The translations under genes were made by a program, and so were the position numbers. Source: Ridgeia piscesae (lineage: Eukaryota; Annelida; Polychaeta; Sabellida; Siboglinidae). From it: a stretch of DNA of 64,000 nt. This document shows, piece after piece, positions 37,417 through 49,900 of this stretch. The stretch spans positions 300,001-364,000 of the forward strand of contig JAODUO010000531.1 of NCBI GenBank assembly GCA_025642075.2, read 5' to 3'. Each line of letters starts with the position of its first letter. Positions within the stretch are counted from its first letter, which is position 1. Below the pieces are notes generated by a model that was not told where the DNA came from, made no database searches, and saw nothing but the letters and a program-made list of their open reading frames with translations.

Positions 37417-37671
37417 ACACATGTATGTATATAAATGTTGATGGTTGGTTGGTGATACCAGTAGACAATGAAGACAATCCCTACACGTGTCTGAATATGG
37501 GTAATATGAATTGATGGGATAGTCCGATATACCGTCACATTTAGCATGATACAGAACTGTCTTGGAAAAGCTTGTGTTCATAAATTATGTTTTGTGTATA
37601 AAATATATTAAATAATTCGTACATGAATTGTTGTTTTGTTGGATTATCCCAGTTTGTTGTATTTTTTATTT

Positions 37672-37747
<76 letters not shown>

Positions 37748-38990
37748 CTTATTCCAATTATTTACTCACTCAGACTTCCCAGATATAAAGTACAACAGGA
37801 GCATACCATTGCATCATTTTTGTACACCAGGTGGTGCTGCTGGTTGCATCAGTACATATACCCCAAATGTATCACCTCAGTAGAACAGTGTAGTTAAGGC
37901 AAACATCTGGACAAAAACATTAGGCAGAATCCAGAATTTATATAACCAATGTATGCAAATAATACTGCACATGAAATGAGAAACTGTGGAAAAGGTCTAG
38001 CCAAGAGTCCATTACCAAGCAGATCCTGATGAGAAAGAGCATTGGATTGAACACTCAATGAGGAGGCCAATAATAAATATATCTGACTTTGAATCCACAA
38101 GTAAAAAGACGACAAGAAAGGCCACAATGGCACAAAGCAACTGACACAGGAACTGTTGCAGAAGGAAGTGGCCACGCCTGAATGAGGTAGAGAGGATTGA
38201 TTACCCAACATTTGTGTTGGGCTTCTTTTACCTGCTTTTGGGAGAGGTACGTATCTGGGCGTGTGTGCATAGCCAGAACAAGTGAGGACAGACAACTCTA
38301 GGATGACGTACTCCTTTACAATTTACCTACCTATCCATCACGTGACCTAGTGCCTAAAACGGTCTGTCAAGCCGACAAGAAATGGATGCCCAACATGCGG
38401 TGCATTTGTGTTCGTGGTTTTTTAAACGAAAAAGAAAACAAATTATCAAATGAAAACTGTATGCGGGAATCTGTTTTGTGATATGTTATTAGCTATACTT
38501 AAAGCACTAACAATTGAAAAAGTCGAAGATATTGTAAAGATTTATTTGTTATAAGCTTAATTTTTTCAAAAAATATTGCTAGTTGCTTTTTATTTCGACT
38601 TCGCAATGCACACGCAAGACGTCGCCTTTGCGACTCTGATGCAGCTGGCATGCGCTATATAACTGCTCGCGCCCTGTGACATCGGCTTATTTACGTCTAC
38701 TCGGCGGCTACAAAACACAATAAAAAATATATCTGACTTCTTTGTACCGGAAGTGATGTAGAATGACATTCCGAACACATACACATCGAAAAAAGGTGGT
38801 AAACACGTTTTTAAAAGGCCCTAATAATTTAGGCCAGTTAACTGGAAGATTACCCTATTTTCAAGCGCTCGTATTTCAGACAGACATAATTGAGACATCT
38901 ACCAAACTATTTCGTCTTCGGGTTTGTTTTCACTACTACACTGCCAGTGCCGTGGTATCGTACGTTCGACGTCATCGTATATAGCTGCTA
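34794..38990. other. Intergenic region, no gene recognised
   Basis: AT-rich DNA with TA tracts at about 36806-36906, 37375-37402 and 37676-37742. Short open frames show no domain. The last few hundred bases lead into a dispersed repeat. Confidence 0.6.
37676..37742. repeat. (AT)n microsatellite
   Basis: An uninterrupted run of more than 30 AT dinucleotides. Confidence 0.97.
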
Positions 38991-39029
38991 ACTATACTAT
39001 AGTATACGACTTCAAATCAATTTCACACT

Positions 39030-39396
39030 TAGCTAGACTTAGTCTCGCTTATACGATTCTCGCTCGTCTGCGTGACTTCGCCGAGAAAATAGTTTGGCAA
39101 AACTTATGTAATGTCATAAATGCCATAGCTTTCGTGATCCAGACGCCGTGGCTGCCATTTTAAGCCCCTCACCCCTGGGGAAATAGCGCTCTGCGTTTAT
39201 GAATTACGACCGCCAAGGCGGCCTTACCCCAGGATAGGGTATAGAGACGATCGATGATTGGCTCTCGAACTGTGTTTAAGCTCTAACGCAGCCGTCAGAT
39301 GGCATCACTGTTTGTGAATGATGCACAGGTTTACATGTATAATTATTTATAATAACTTACTGTACATAGTATGTATGCTTTTGTTAACGAAACTAA

Positions 39397-39430
<34 letters not shown>

Positions 39431-39868
39431 GTACACACACATACATACATACATACATATACATACATACATACATACATACATACATACATACATACAT
39501 ACATACATACATACATACATACATACATACATACATACATACATACATACATACATACATACATACACACAAAATATAAAGAAGAAAATTAACAATTAAC
39601 GACGAAAACATTTCATTATTTATTTTGTGTGTCACATGCGTGACTATGTTTAATTTAGCGCTCTGCGTTTATGAATTATGACCGCCAAGGCGGCCTTACC
39701 CCAGGATATGGTATAGAGACGATCAATGATTGGCTCTCGAACTGTGTTTAAGCTCTAACGCAGCCGTCAGATGGCATCACTGTTTGTGAATGATGCACAG
39801 GTTTACATGTATAATAATTTATAATAACTTACTGTACATAGTATGTATGCTTTTGTTAACGAAACTAA

Positions 39869-39914
<46 letters not shown>

Positions 39915-40230
39915 CATACATACATACATACATACATACATACATACATACATACATACATACATACATACATACATACACACAAAATATAAAGAAGAAA
40001 ATTAACAATTAACGACGAAAACATTTCATTGTTTATTTTGTGTGTCACATGCGTGACTATGTTTAATTTTTTTAGTAGATTTTTTTAGTTTAAAAATAGT
40101 TTTGTAATATCTGATAAAAGCGTACGTATCCTGGTTATGTTATTTCAAAGTCGGCCTGAGAACCAATCATCATCTCTAGCCGCCTAACGGTGCCTGGATA
40201 ACCGAGGATATTTCACCCTTCGTGTTCAAT
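39030..40230. mobile_element. Foldback-like dispersed repeat with internal 472-bp tandem duplication
   Basis: The left end (rc of about 39215-39280, containing CCAATCATCGATCGTCTCTA and GGGGTAAGG) and the right end (40150-40195, containing GAGAACCAATCATCATCTCTA) are inverted relative to each other. Between them a block starting AGCGCTCTGCGTTTATGAAT at 39185 repeats at 39657. Both copies include TA and CATA microsatellites of different lengths. Related segments occur at 13140-13330, 54118-54480 and 63290-63640. It is probably a non-autonomous DNA element family. Confidence 0.55.
39440..39568 (+). repeat. (CATA)n microsatellite, first copy
   Basis: Long run of CATA tetramers. A shorter equivalent run lies at about 39914-39980 in the tandem copy. 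Open frames in all six directions are artefacts. Confidence 0.97.
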
Positions 40231-42050
40231 TGACGGTTAAATATAATGTCGGCAGTTTGCCGCATGGCGTTCTATAACACGTCTGTCTCCGTTCACATCC
40301 AACGTCAAATTAATGATTACCGAACAATATCGTTGCATCTGATTGGTCAACGTATTTATGTTATGCCACAATAGACTATCTCGCGTGATATCTTTAAAAT
40401 GTCAGCCAATGAAAATGTAGTTCTCACGCAAACCACGTTCTTAGTACCCGCCCCCACTAATAATTTCGTCCACGCGCCAGTGCTCTAAAGAGGGCGAATT
40501 TCCTTTTTGTAATCATAACAATCGAGCGTAGTATCTTCGGAAACTACACTTTAAGGCCATCATCGCAACTTCTTGTTACAAAAATCCGTGCGTGTGTGCG
40601 TGCGTGTGTGTGCATGTGTGCGTGCATGGATGTTTGTATAAAAGTATCCCTTCGCTCCCTTGGCAACAGTGTAGCTTATAATTTGTGTCTTAATTTAAAC
40701 AAATCGCAGCAGAGTAACCCTTGAAAGATAGAAACTTGTGTTCAAGGTTGTATGAAGTAGGAGAGGATGGGGCAAGACCCATGTGGGGTAAGAAGCCTTC
40801 CTTGTGTTTCCAAGCCTTTGTGGGGCTGGTCTCTGTCTCCCGTGCAAATATACACCGCTGCTACTATATGGCTACTCTGTCCAAAACACTCTCTACAGTC
40901 TTGCCTCCGACCAACCACCTGAAAATAACCCCGTACGTGACCCATAGAAGGGACGTCTTCTACACAGGCATGCGGGCATGGGATAAGACGTCCCTTAAGA
41001 CAATAGTCCTACTAAATGACTACAAAAGTTACTATTGTAAAATGTAACTTATTCTTTGGTAACATGTAGCCTAGCCTTATGAAAATCCCATCACAGCACA
41101 AGAACGTCAGCGTTACGTGTTATTAAAAATTAATCATGCCCACTTGACATGTCCCAACTACCCTAAGGGTACATTTTAATTACAGTGTAACTAAAAGTAA
41201 ATAGAAGTTATGTTATATCTAAGAAGATACTTCATCGAAAAATCCCTGGTAGCTGAATTGCCCAAACTTACAGTATATTTATATTTTTCTTTTTAGTTTT
41301 CAATGGATCGAAAAAAGTGGTCCGTGTGATTGTTGTTTGAAAAATTGGAGAACATAGCTCTAGATTCACAATAGTTATTACAAAACTGTCCAACACAACT
41401 TGTGGGCATCCCAATTTATTATTATTATTATAATTATGCAATTAACACGTTTTCAATGTTCTTCAAATTATTATATATATAGATTTATGCAAATTAGGCT
41501 GACGTAATTTAGATAGCGCAAAAGTATAAAATGGGAAATATCAAATACGAAAGGACCAGTGTTGGTTTAACCAGAGCCGCCAAACCAGTAGAAACAAAAT
41601 CTGCTTTCTAAGATGCATGGACAATAACTGTGTAATTTTTCATATAAACCCCAATTGTGTGATATTGTCAATAATTTGATGTTGTGTGCTAAAACAATGA
41701 AGTAGCATATTGCTTAATTACACATAAATACATTATTATATAAAAAGAAATGTACTGATTGACTGTTCTTTCATGTTCTCGAATTCTAGATCTGTGCGAC
41801 TTGTGTGGCTGATTGCAATAAAACATTATACGTGACGGAAATGATTAACAAATGCTACCGACTTGCTAAACAATAAACACACTTGTAGATGAAACCACTG
41901 ACACATAATAATCATGAAGGCTATAATGATGTGTATGATAAAGTTGTCGGTTGGTTAATTATGCAAGTGGGTAGTTAATGATAACCAGTGGTAATGAGTT
42001 TTGGCGATGTTCGCGGGGTGAATGACGGCCGCCAAGTAATGCATCTGTCA
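40231..42050. other. Intergenic region upstream of GATAD2, no supported gene
   Basis: Several CCAAT-box-like motifs (GATTGGTCAACG near 40340, GCCAATGAAAATG near 40404) and a GTGCGTGT-type microsatellite near 40590 are visible. A 108-codon open frame at 40721-41047 has no recognised domain, so I do not call it a gene. Confidence 0.45.
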
Positions 42051-42102
42051 TTGACTCTTTTGTAGTGGTGTGAGATAAGAGTCCCCAGATGCTGCTAACA
42101 TT

Positions 42103-42238
42103 TGTTTAGTAAACAATTACCAAGGGAACCGCATGTGACACGTGACCTGCGCGAGTCAGATTGGTCCATAATGCGCATCACATGGCACCATTAATCCAAT
42201 CGTGGCATGAAATCTTGATGGTTTGTTTACAGTAAACA
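42103..42238. promoter_or_regulatory. Two palindromic forkhead-type sites upstream of GATAD2
   Basis: TGTTTAGTAAACA (42103-42115) and TGTTTACAGTAAACA (42224-42238) are both perfect palindromes made of two opposed TGTTTA(C)/GTAAACA forkhead (FOX) consensus sites, 121 bases apart. They lie upstream of a probable 5' UTR exon. Function is inferred from motif and position only. Confidence 0.4.
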
Positions 42239-42299
42239 ATTTGTTTGTTTGCGCCCTGCGGTAGTTCTTGTGAACCCCGCATTTGTATGTCCGTGAGAA

Positions 42300-42577
42300 A
42301 AGGTCAGCCATATTTTTGGAGAAATAGAAGATATGCGGAAAGATTCCATTGAGTAATTCATTATGTCACAGAGCACGTGAATATTGGCGATTATGTACGA
42401 TGAAACCGTGTAGGATGAAAACGTAGATTTTACACATCGTTGTCGGATGATATTATATTATCATCGATGGTAGTAAATTGATTGATTTTAAATTCTGAAA
42501 GGAACATTTACAGGAAATATCCAAGCTGTGCGTTTACGCGACCACTGCCCTGGTCAACCCCATTGTCCACAGTGACG
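42300..42577 (+). other. Possible non-coding first exon of GATAD2
   Basis: A strong donor (GTGACG then GTAAGT) at 42578 lies upstream of the exon bearing the start codon, which itself has a clear TTTGCAG acceptor 5' of the ATG. A 5' UTR exon is therefore expected. Its start is unknown; RNA evidence would be decisive. Confidence 0.3.
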
Positions 42578-43885
42578 GTAAGTAACCAACTTCATGCATT
42601 CGTTAGAGTCTTTTACATCATGAGATTGTTCATTCTTGTATATTACAGTATCCGTGGACATCACTGCTAGTATCTTTGCTCAAGGCGAGTAAAATTTGAA
42701 ATTATGGCGCCAATCGTTTCGTAGAACGCGAGTTGTCAATTGCAAACAGTGCGGAACGCCATTTTGGATAGTAAGGAGAATATGCAACCGTATCAGATAA
42801 TCACAATACCGTTTTATGGAATTTATCGCTATCCCCTGGGTATTCTGCAACTATATTCTAGTATCTAATATAACATGTACCCGGCATTTATGCTAATATT
42901 CTGAATGGTTTGTACAACAAGTTGTAATTTATTGTGTTTCCTGGTGACATGCATCTCACATTTTCATTATTCTCACAATGCTGCATTTTGGCTCACGTCA
43001 CGAGTGACGAGTTTCAACGTTCTCATCAAGCAGTTATTTATATTTACGTTGCATAGTTAACCAAATAATTGTTGCCATGTTCCACTGACAATACATAGTA
43101 CTTTGACTATCCCAGAATAAGGTTAATAATTCGACGTTGCAGTCCAGTTTCCATTTTACGTTGCACTCTACATTGTGGTTCATACAGTTTTTGCCGGTCG
43201 CAGTCATGATAATACAGTTTTCGTCACAAATTTAAGTAACATTTTTCTGCAAGGTATCAGTGGTATAAGACAGAACCACTTATTTAATCAATGTCATATA
43301 AATACAACATCAGAGGAGTAGTTTATTTATTATTAGAATGTATATAGGCCCTGGTGATTTGGGCAATATTCAGGATACCATTTTTTTCAGTTTTAACAAA
43401 AAAACCTGATAACATTACTACATAATGCAACCATATTCTAACTCTCTTACATACACATGTACAATGCCTTGTAAAAAAATTATGAGAAAAGCTGTTTTTC
43501 CTTTACTTATGAAAATATACCAGCAAAATACAAATGTCGTCGCAGACGCCCATAGGTCAAAATTATTGAGTCTTAAAACTTTTCAATTTAACAGATATAT
43601 GTGCTAAATCTCTGATACGTGTTTCTGCAATGTCCAATTGTGGTTTGTTGAATGCAGCCGTTAACGCCAAGTCTGGGTGTGGATGAATGCTATTCAGTAT
43701 TGGTGTTGGTATTTCTGCCTTGTAGAAACTGAAGATATGTGCAACTCTGCACCCATTCAGTTGTAAATTTGTCTGAAATATGAAGACACCAATATGTTAT
43801 TTTATGAATTGCAATCTGATCTGTGACCTCATGATAAACATGTGACTGTTGTTTGCAGGACTGGAGAGAGGGGCAGGAGCTGATT

Positions 43886-43935
43886 ATGTCGGAAACAGAG
43901 GTCTGCAAGGAGGCTCCTGCTAGCTGTGATGAGAG
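43886..43935 (+). CDS. GATAD2: GATAD2 coding exon 1
   Basis: MSETEVCKEAPASCDE plus two bases, preceded by TTTGCAG and 5' UTR bases and ending before GTAGGA. The start fits the short, divergent family N-terminus. Phase 2 matches the next exon. Confidence 0.75.
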
Positions 43936-46900
43936 GTAGGAGTGGCTGGAACATGACACTTTGTTAGGACTGAAAGTGAAACTCCTGATATAATAATAAA
44001 AAAACTTGATTCACCATTTTCAACATGCAATGTACATTTATGTCAAATAGGAATGCGTTCTGGTGTTTGATTCACACATATACCCTTCAAAATTGTGGCA
44101 CTGTCCACTGTTTAGTTCTTTGGCTCAATGCCAAATAACCCTATCTTGACTGACATCAGTCTTGTGGCTGTGTTTCGTGGTGTCTTGTATAAATAACTAG
44201 AGAAAATGCAAGTAAAGCAATTATGAAGAGACAAGGCAGTCACTACATGATTCACCAACAGATATTTCATTACTAGCAGACACCTGGTGTAGTCCAAAGG
44301 ACTTTATGGCTTCTTGGCCCATTTTTAACTTAGTTCTTGTATAATTATAATAACATAATGACGGGCATGTCCCCCAATGATTGATGGCATAATTAATCCA
44401 TTCTTACCAAAATGTTGCACATGGTAAATTAACTTTTTATTTGCAATGTGAAATGTGAGGCATTATGACCTAGCTATATGTAGATTATAATTACGCAATA
44501 TGTGGTGCATACATACTAGGAATGTCACAATGCCATAGCTTTATTTTAAAGACCAGAATCATTACTTTAACACCATGACTGCCAAAAATATTGCCTAAGC
44601 ATGTAAATCAGGGGAGACATTATGAAAATGACCCCTCGTGAACATAACATTGCTGAAACTCTTCTCAAGGCACAACACTAATATAATTTCCATGATACAA
44701 TATCCTTGCTAAAGAAAACAGTTGGTCAACATCAGGGCCTAATTATGATCAAGGTGAGTAAAAAAATGTGATTTATATTGGTCGATCTGAGGAACAATGT
44801 TGTAGCACTTTTGACGTTTTTTGCCTTTTCTCTCAATAATATAATTTATAATAAAAAACTATTTTGTTAACATGTAAAAAAGTTGTATCAAAATTTCACA
44901 GTAGGCCCAATATATGTGCTAAATGTAATTAAAATCATAGAGGGTAATAATATCTATCTTTTCTTGGTTGATTTCATATTCTGTAGGTGAAATTGACCCA
45001 GGGTCAGTGTGCTCTAGCAGTGTCACTGTACGTGGCAGTTGGCAATTGTTGGGTCACTGTGACATTGTTGCCAGTAGCTTCAGCAAATGTCTAATTGTTT
45101 CAGTGCAGTAACTTGCTTTTCCCCCACCCAAATAATATAGGTAAAGCAATGCAATAAAACATTTCTTTTTGCTGCATCTCCACAATATTTGATGAGCAAT
45201 AAATAGATACTTGAACTTGATGTGTAGTTTTGTGTACTATACATTGTAGTAGAAAACTAATAAAATCACATTTGATAGAATTCTCAGCAGCAATTCTGGA
45301 GTTTATATCTCCACCTGAATAATATATATATACATATGTGCAATGTTTGTATATCTCGGGGATGGTGCGGAATGGTTTAAGTAACATGTGGAATGATTTA
45401 GGTAATGCACTGATGTGTCAGATTTAGGACGTTTGTCTAAATCTGACCAACAACTAAATTATAATCAGAATAGCAAAATCATAGTGGACCCAGATTTTGA
45501 GCAAGTGCGCCTCTATTTTTCTTGTGTAAAATAAACATGTGTCATTAGGGACAGAGCATCTGCATCACTCCAGTGTGTGTATGCCATTGGTTTGTCCAGA
45601 CGAACTACTGGGAAAAACATCAGCCATTGAGCTGAATTCAGCAGCCTGATCTGTGGCTCAAACACTCAATAACATGTGCGCACACACCCTGTCATATATA
45701 ATAGCTAATATTGGCTCTTGCGACGTACCCCATTCAGATTAAGATGTTTGTTTCAGTGAACCTCTGTTGGGAGACTCGAATGTCTTTGCTGTATATTGAA
45801 AAGAATATCTGAGTGTTTCTTTTGTTTACAGTATCTCCAAAGGTGAATCCATTCAATCCAGTGGTAAGCGGAAAGAATTAGACACCAAGAGTTCCAGTGA
45901 AGAAACATCAAATAAAAAGTGAGTTGTCATTCTGTGTAAAGCCAGAGTATAACTTATGCAGAAAACCTTTTTTATTTAATCACAGTTACTCATTGACTCC
46001 AGGGCAAAGTCCTACTGTTATATGTACTTAGACAATTAAAAAAATTCAGAACATAATTTTTCATGCTGGTAAAGCAGTATTTTATCCGGGATACGATTCT
46101 AGTCGTAGTTACCCTTTTTATCCGGAATACGATTCTGGTCGTAGTTTGCACTTGACACGGCTTCCCTGCACTCTGACGTTTTGGAATCCCATTGGCTGGT
46201 TAACACTGAATGACGTCAGTACATCGGGATCACTAGGAAACTCATATTTTTCAACCAATCAGCGCCGTTCTTTGGGTATTTGCAGTACAAAGCGGGTACC
46301 CCCAAGCTAAAATGAAATCAAAGATGGCGTCGAGTCGCAAAGATCGTTAAATGTTGACGTATTTTGAAGGATAACTCCGCTAATTTACTTCATACTGGTG
46401 ATGACAAGAAGGCAGACAAGTGGATAGACGAAATAAGATGGATGGTTATGGTATTTGATGCGACATTTGTCCGTGAAGACATACTTTGAAGCCATCAAAG
46501 TGGGTCAACCGACAACGGCATCCATTTTCATCGTATTTTTGGCGCCAAACAAAGATAAGAATATTTCCAACGACGGTAACTACTTCATAAATAAAGTGAT
46601 GTTGAACAAAGTTGTTACTTTAGAGTACTTCTATATTAGTTATAAGGAAATGACCACAGAATTATACATCGTTGACAGAAAATATTTCAAAAATTTGCAT
46701 AATTCCGCTCAGCGGGCCACACGTTGGCGATTCAGTCGACTGACGTGGGGGTATTACAAACAATTTTACATTATGAGATTATTATCCAAGATGTGTGGAC
46801 AAGTTGTATACCTTTATTTTCAGGAGAGATTAATGCAAAAACAAAACACTTAACTTCCTCATTGACATGTTGCTTCCTTCATGGCGAAAATGTCGGGTGA

Positions 46901-49900
46901 AAAGTAATGTGACAAACCTCAACATAGGTTTGAATATATTAGGCATGTTTTGCAATATGCCACATATAATATATATGATAAAACAATGAGTTTATCGATG
47001 CGACTGTACTTTATTTAAAAATTGATTGAGAAATAATAAAGTTATGTCCATTTTAAATGAAGGCCTGTCATTTTTTAATGCTGACAGATTGGTTTGAGGA
47101 AATGATCCGGAACTTGGAGCTGCACTAGCTTCAGGATAAAATGGGTTACTAATAATTGACACTGCAATCTGTATATTATATTATTACATGCACAGATAAC
47201 TCATTTGAAGACTATGCATTTAAATTATACTAAAATAGTAAGATAAATGAACCCTTTCGTAGGTAGCCATCTAAACCCTATCGCTATCATGTGACCACCA
47301 AAAGCATCAAAGTGAAACCATTCACGAAACAGCATTTTGCTAATGAAGATATACCCATTCATTTCACATTGAATCTGCCACTCCTACCATATCTTGTGGA
47401 AAATTTCTAGATAACAGTTCATTGTAATTTATGATGGTAGTATGTTTCTATCACTGGCAATCAGCTTTTGTTTTTCTCACTCTCCACACGTTGGCGAAGC
47501 AAACAAGCTTGAATTTTCAGCACCAATTCAAAGTAAAATTTAGGGACTGTTACACTAAGATGACTCGTAGGAAAATCTGACATTGAAGAGAGTAGGATGT
47601 AAACATTTAAAAATGCAAAAAGCTGCCGTATTGTAATATTATTTGCAATACTTTATTTTAATATTAGGGACACTATTTCTATGACACACTGGCACAAAAT
47701 TCCTCCAATGCCCTGTCCTAGTGCTGACATTTCTCTGTGTATCCATGAATCTTACTGAAACAGTGTCATTGGAGTCCCACAATTGTGAAATGTAGTTTTG
47801 TACATTTTTTATTCCATGTTTAATTGAAGCTTTAAACTCGTTATACCCCATTTGTTGAACTTGATTCGTTTTTGATTAATTCGTGAGGAAAATAAATGGG
47901 GCATTGGAATTTTTGTTGGCTTGTGTGAAGAATAAGGTTAACAGACTTGGTACCAGGTTAGATGAGGTGGATGACATACTGTAATCTGAACCCAGATGTC
48001 TTGGTTTGTGCTGATGTATCATTAATGTGGTGTGTATGTTTTGATAGGGTCTGCACGGAGGCAAGCTTTGGCAAAGACAACCTTGAAGCTAGCTCAACAA
48101 ATGAGAAATCCCAAAGTGAGGACAAGGAAGTAGTCCAGGAAGCCAACACAACTGTGTCACCAGACGGTGACACAGTTGTATCTAATGTGTCACCAGACGG
48201 TGACACATTAGATACAAAAACTGAGACATGCAAAGAAGCTGTACCCGAGAAGTTGAGTATGCCGGAAACAACAATGTCGGAAGACAACAAAAACAATTGT
48301 GAAGGAGAAAAGAAGGAAGATGCCATTAGTGAAAAGAAAGACGTGTCTGAAGCAGAACCACCTGATGAAACTTGTGTTAAAAACAACTCAGAAGAAACAA
48401 GTACAAAACATGCAGATAAATTAGAGGGTGATAGGAATGACAACAAAGAAAAGCAAAGACAACAAAGACAGCAAAGACAGCAAAGGCAAGGACAATAATC
48501 AAACTGATAATCCTGACAGTGTAGCAAAGGATGTGGAAAAGCTAAACGATGCAGTGACCAAGAAAACTAACTCAAAAGAAAAGGAGCATGTCATTGACCA
48601 GTCCACGAAGAAAGTGGACATTCCGAAAGCTGCCACTAATGTGAATGGCATTGGAAGTGAGAAAGTTTTGAAACCCATCGTGGACAATAGCAACTCGGAT
48701 AGTGACAAGGAGAATGGGGATTGTCCGATGGATCTTAGCACAGGGAACAAAGTCGCGTCGGAATCGTCCCCGGATGTGATCATGTTGTCTGACGACGACA
48801 TTGACATGTCAAATGACATCACGAAGTTGGAGTTGACGCCACAGCAGCTGAAGGAACGCCGACATCTTGTGAAGCGCCTCAAGGAGGAACTTCGTAACGA
48901 GGACGCGAAGCTCGTGCTGCTGAAGAAGATTCGACAGAGCCAGCTGATGCAGCATCTGCACGATGCTGTGCCAGCAACGAACAAGCAGGTGTCGCGTCAT
49001 CAGACGCAGACTGTGCCGCCACCACTGGTTCGCAGTGGTCTGCAACAACAACAGCAGCAACAGCAGCTAGCACATAGCAAGGTAAATGCACACACTAACT
49101 CATCTATTCAGATGATGCGTGGACCGGCGCACACAAGCCATACCCGCACACTTCCCGCCACACATGCCCAGCAGGGGCCGCCACCTCTCATCATGGCTCC
49201 GCGACACTCTGCTCCGAATTCTGCAGCACCGATGGGCATTCTGGGATTGCGGGGCCTGTCAACGAATTCGCAACAGAATCTGATATCTGGTTACCGGCAG
49301 CAGGTAGCGCCGGTTGTGCCAGAACAGACACCGGCACAGCGCCAGGCCGCCGCAAAGCTCGCCCTACGCAAACAACTCGAGAAAACTCTCCTGCAGATCC
49401 CACCCCCGAAACCCCCACCCCCAGAGATGAACTTCATGCCAAGTCTTGCTGGCAATGAGTTCATCATGCTGGCGGGGCTGGAGGAGGTCGTCAAACACAT
49501 TGTAGACATCGACGCCCGGGCGAGAGGTGAGAAACGACCAGAGGTGAAGTACGTCTTCAACCCGTTTGTCTGTGTCCAGTGCGGCACAGACTTCACTCCC
49601 GTGTGGAAGCGCGACAAACCGGGCTCGAAGAGTGTCATCTGTGAGCTTTGCGTGACAACAAATCAGAAGAAGGCACTGAAGCAAGAGCACACAAACCGAC
49701 TGAAGAGCGCGTTCGTGAAGGCACTCCAACAGGAGCAGGAGATAGAGCAGCGCATCCAAGCACAGAGCACCGCAGCTGCTGCTGCTGCCGCGACGGTGAC
49801 AACGACGGGAACGGCACCACTGGCGCACCACTCCGTCGCACACACGGCGGCTCCAATGAATCTGACGACAAACTTCAAGCCAACGACGGAGCAAATGCGT

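Noticed and set aside
38180..38200. TGAGGTAGAGAG, similar to the let-7 seed TGAGGTAG
   Set aside because: Only the first eight bases match and I see no let-7-type hairpin around it.
40721..41047. 108-codon open frame between MAU2 and GATAD2
   Set aside because: No recognised motif, and no splice or poly(A) context strong enough to support a gene.
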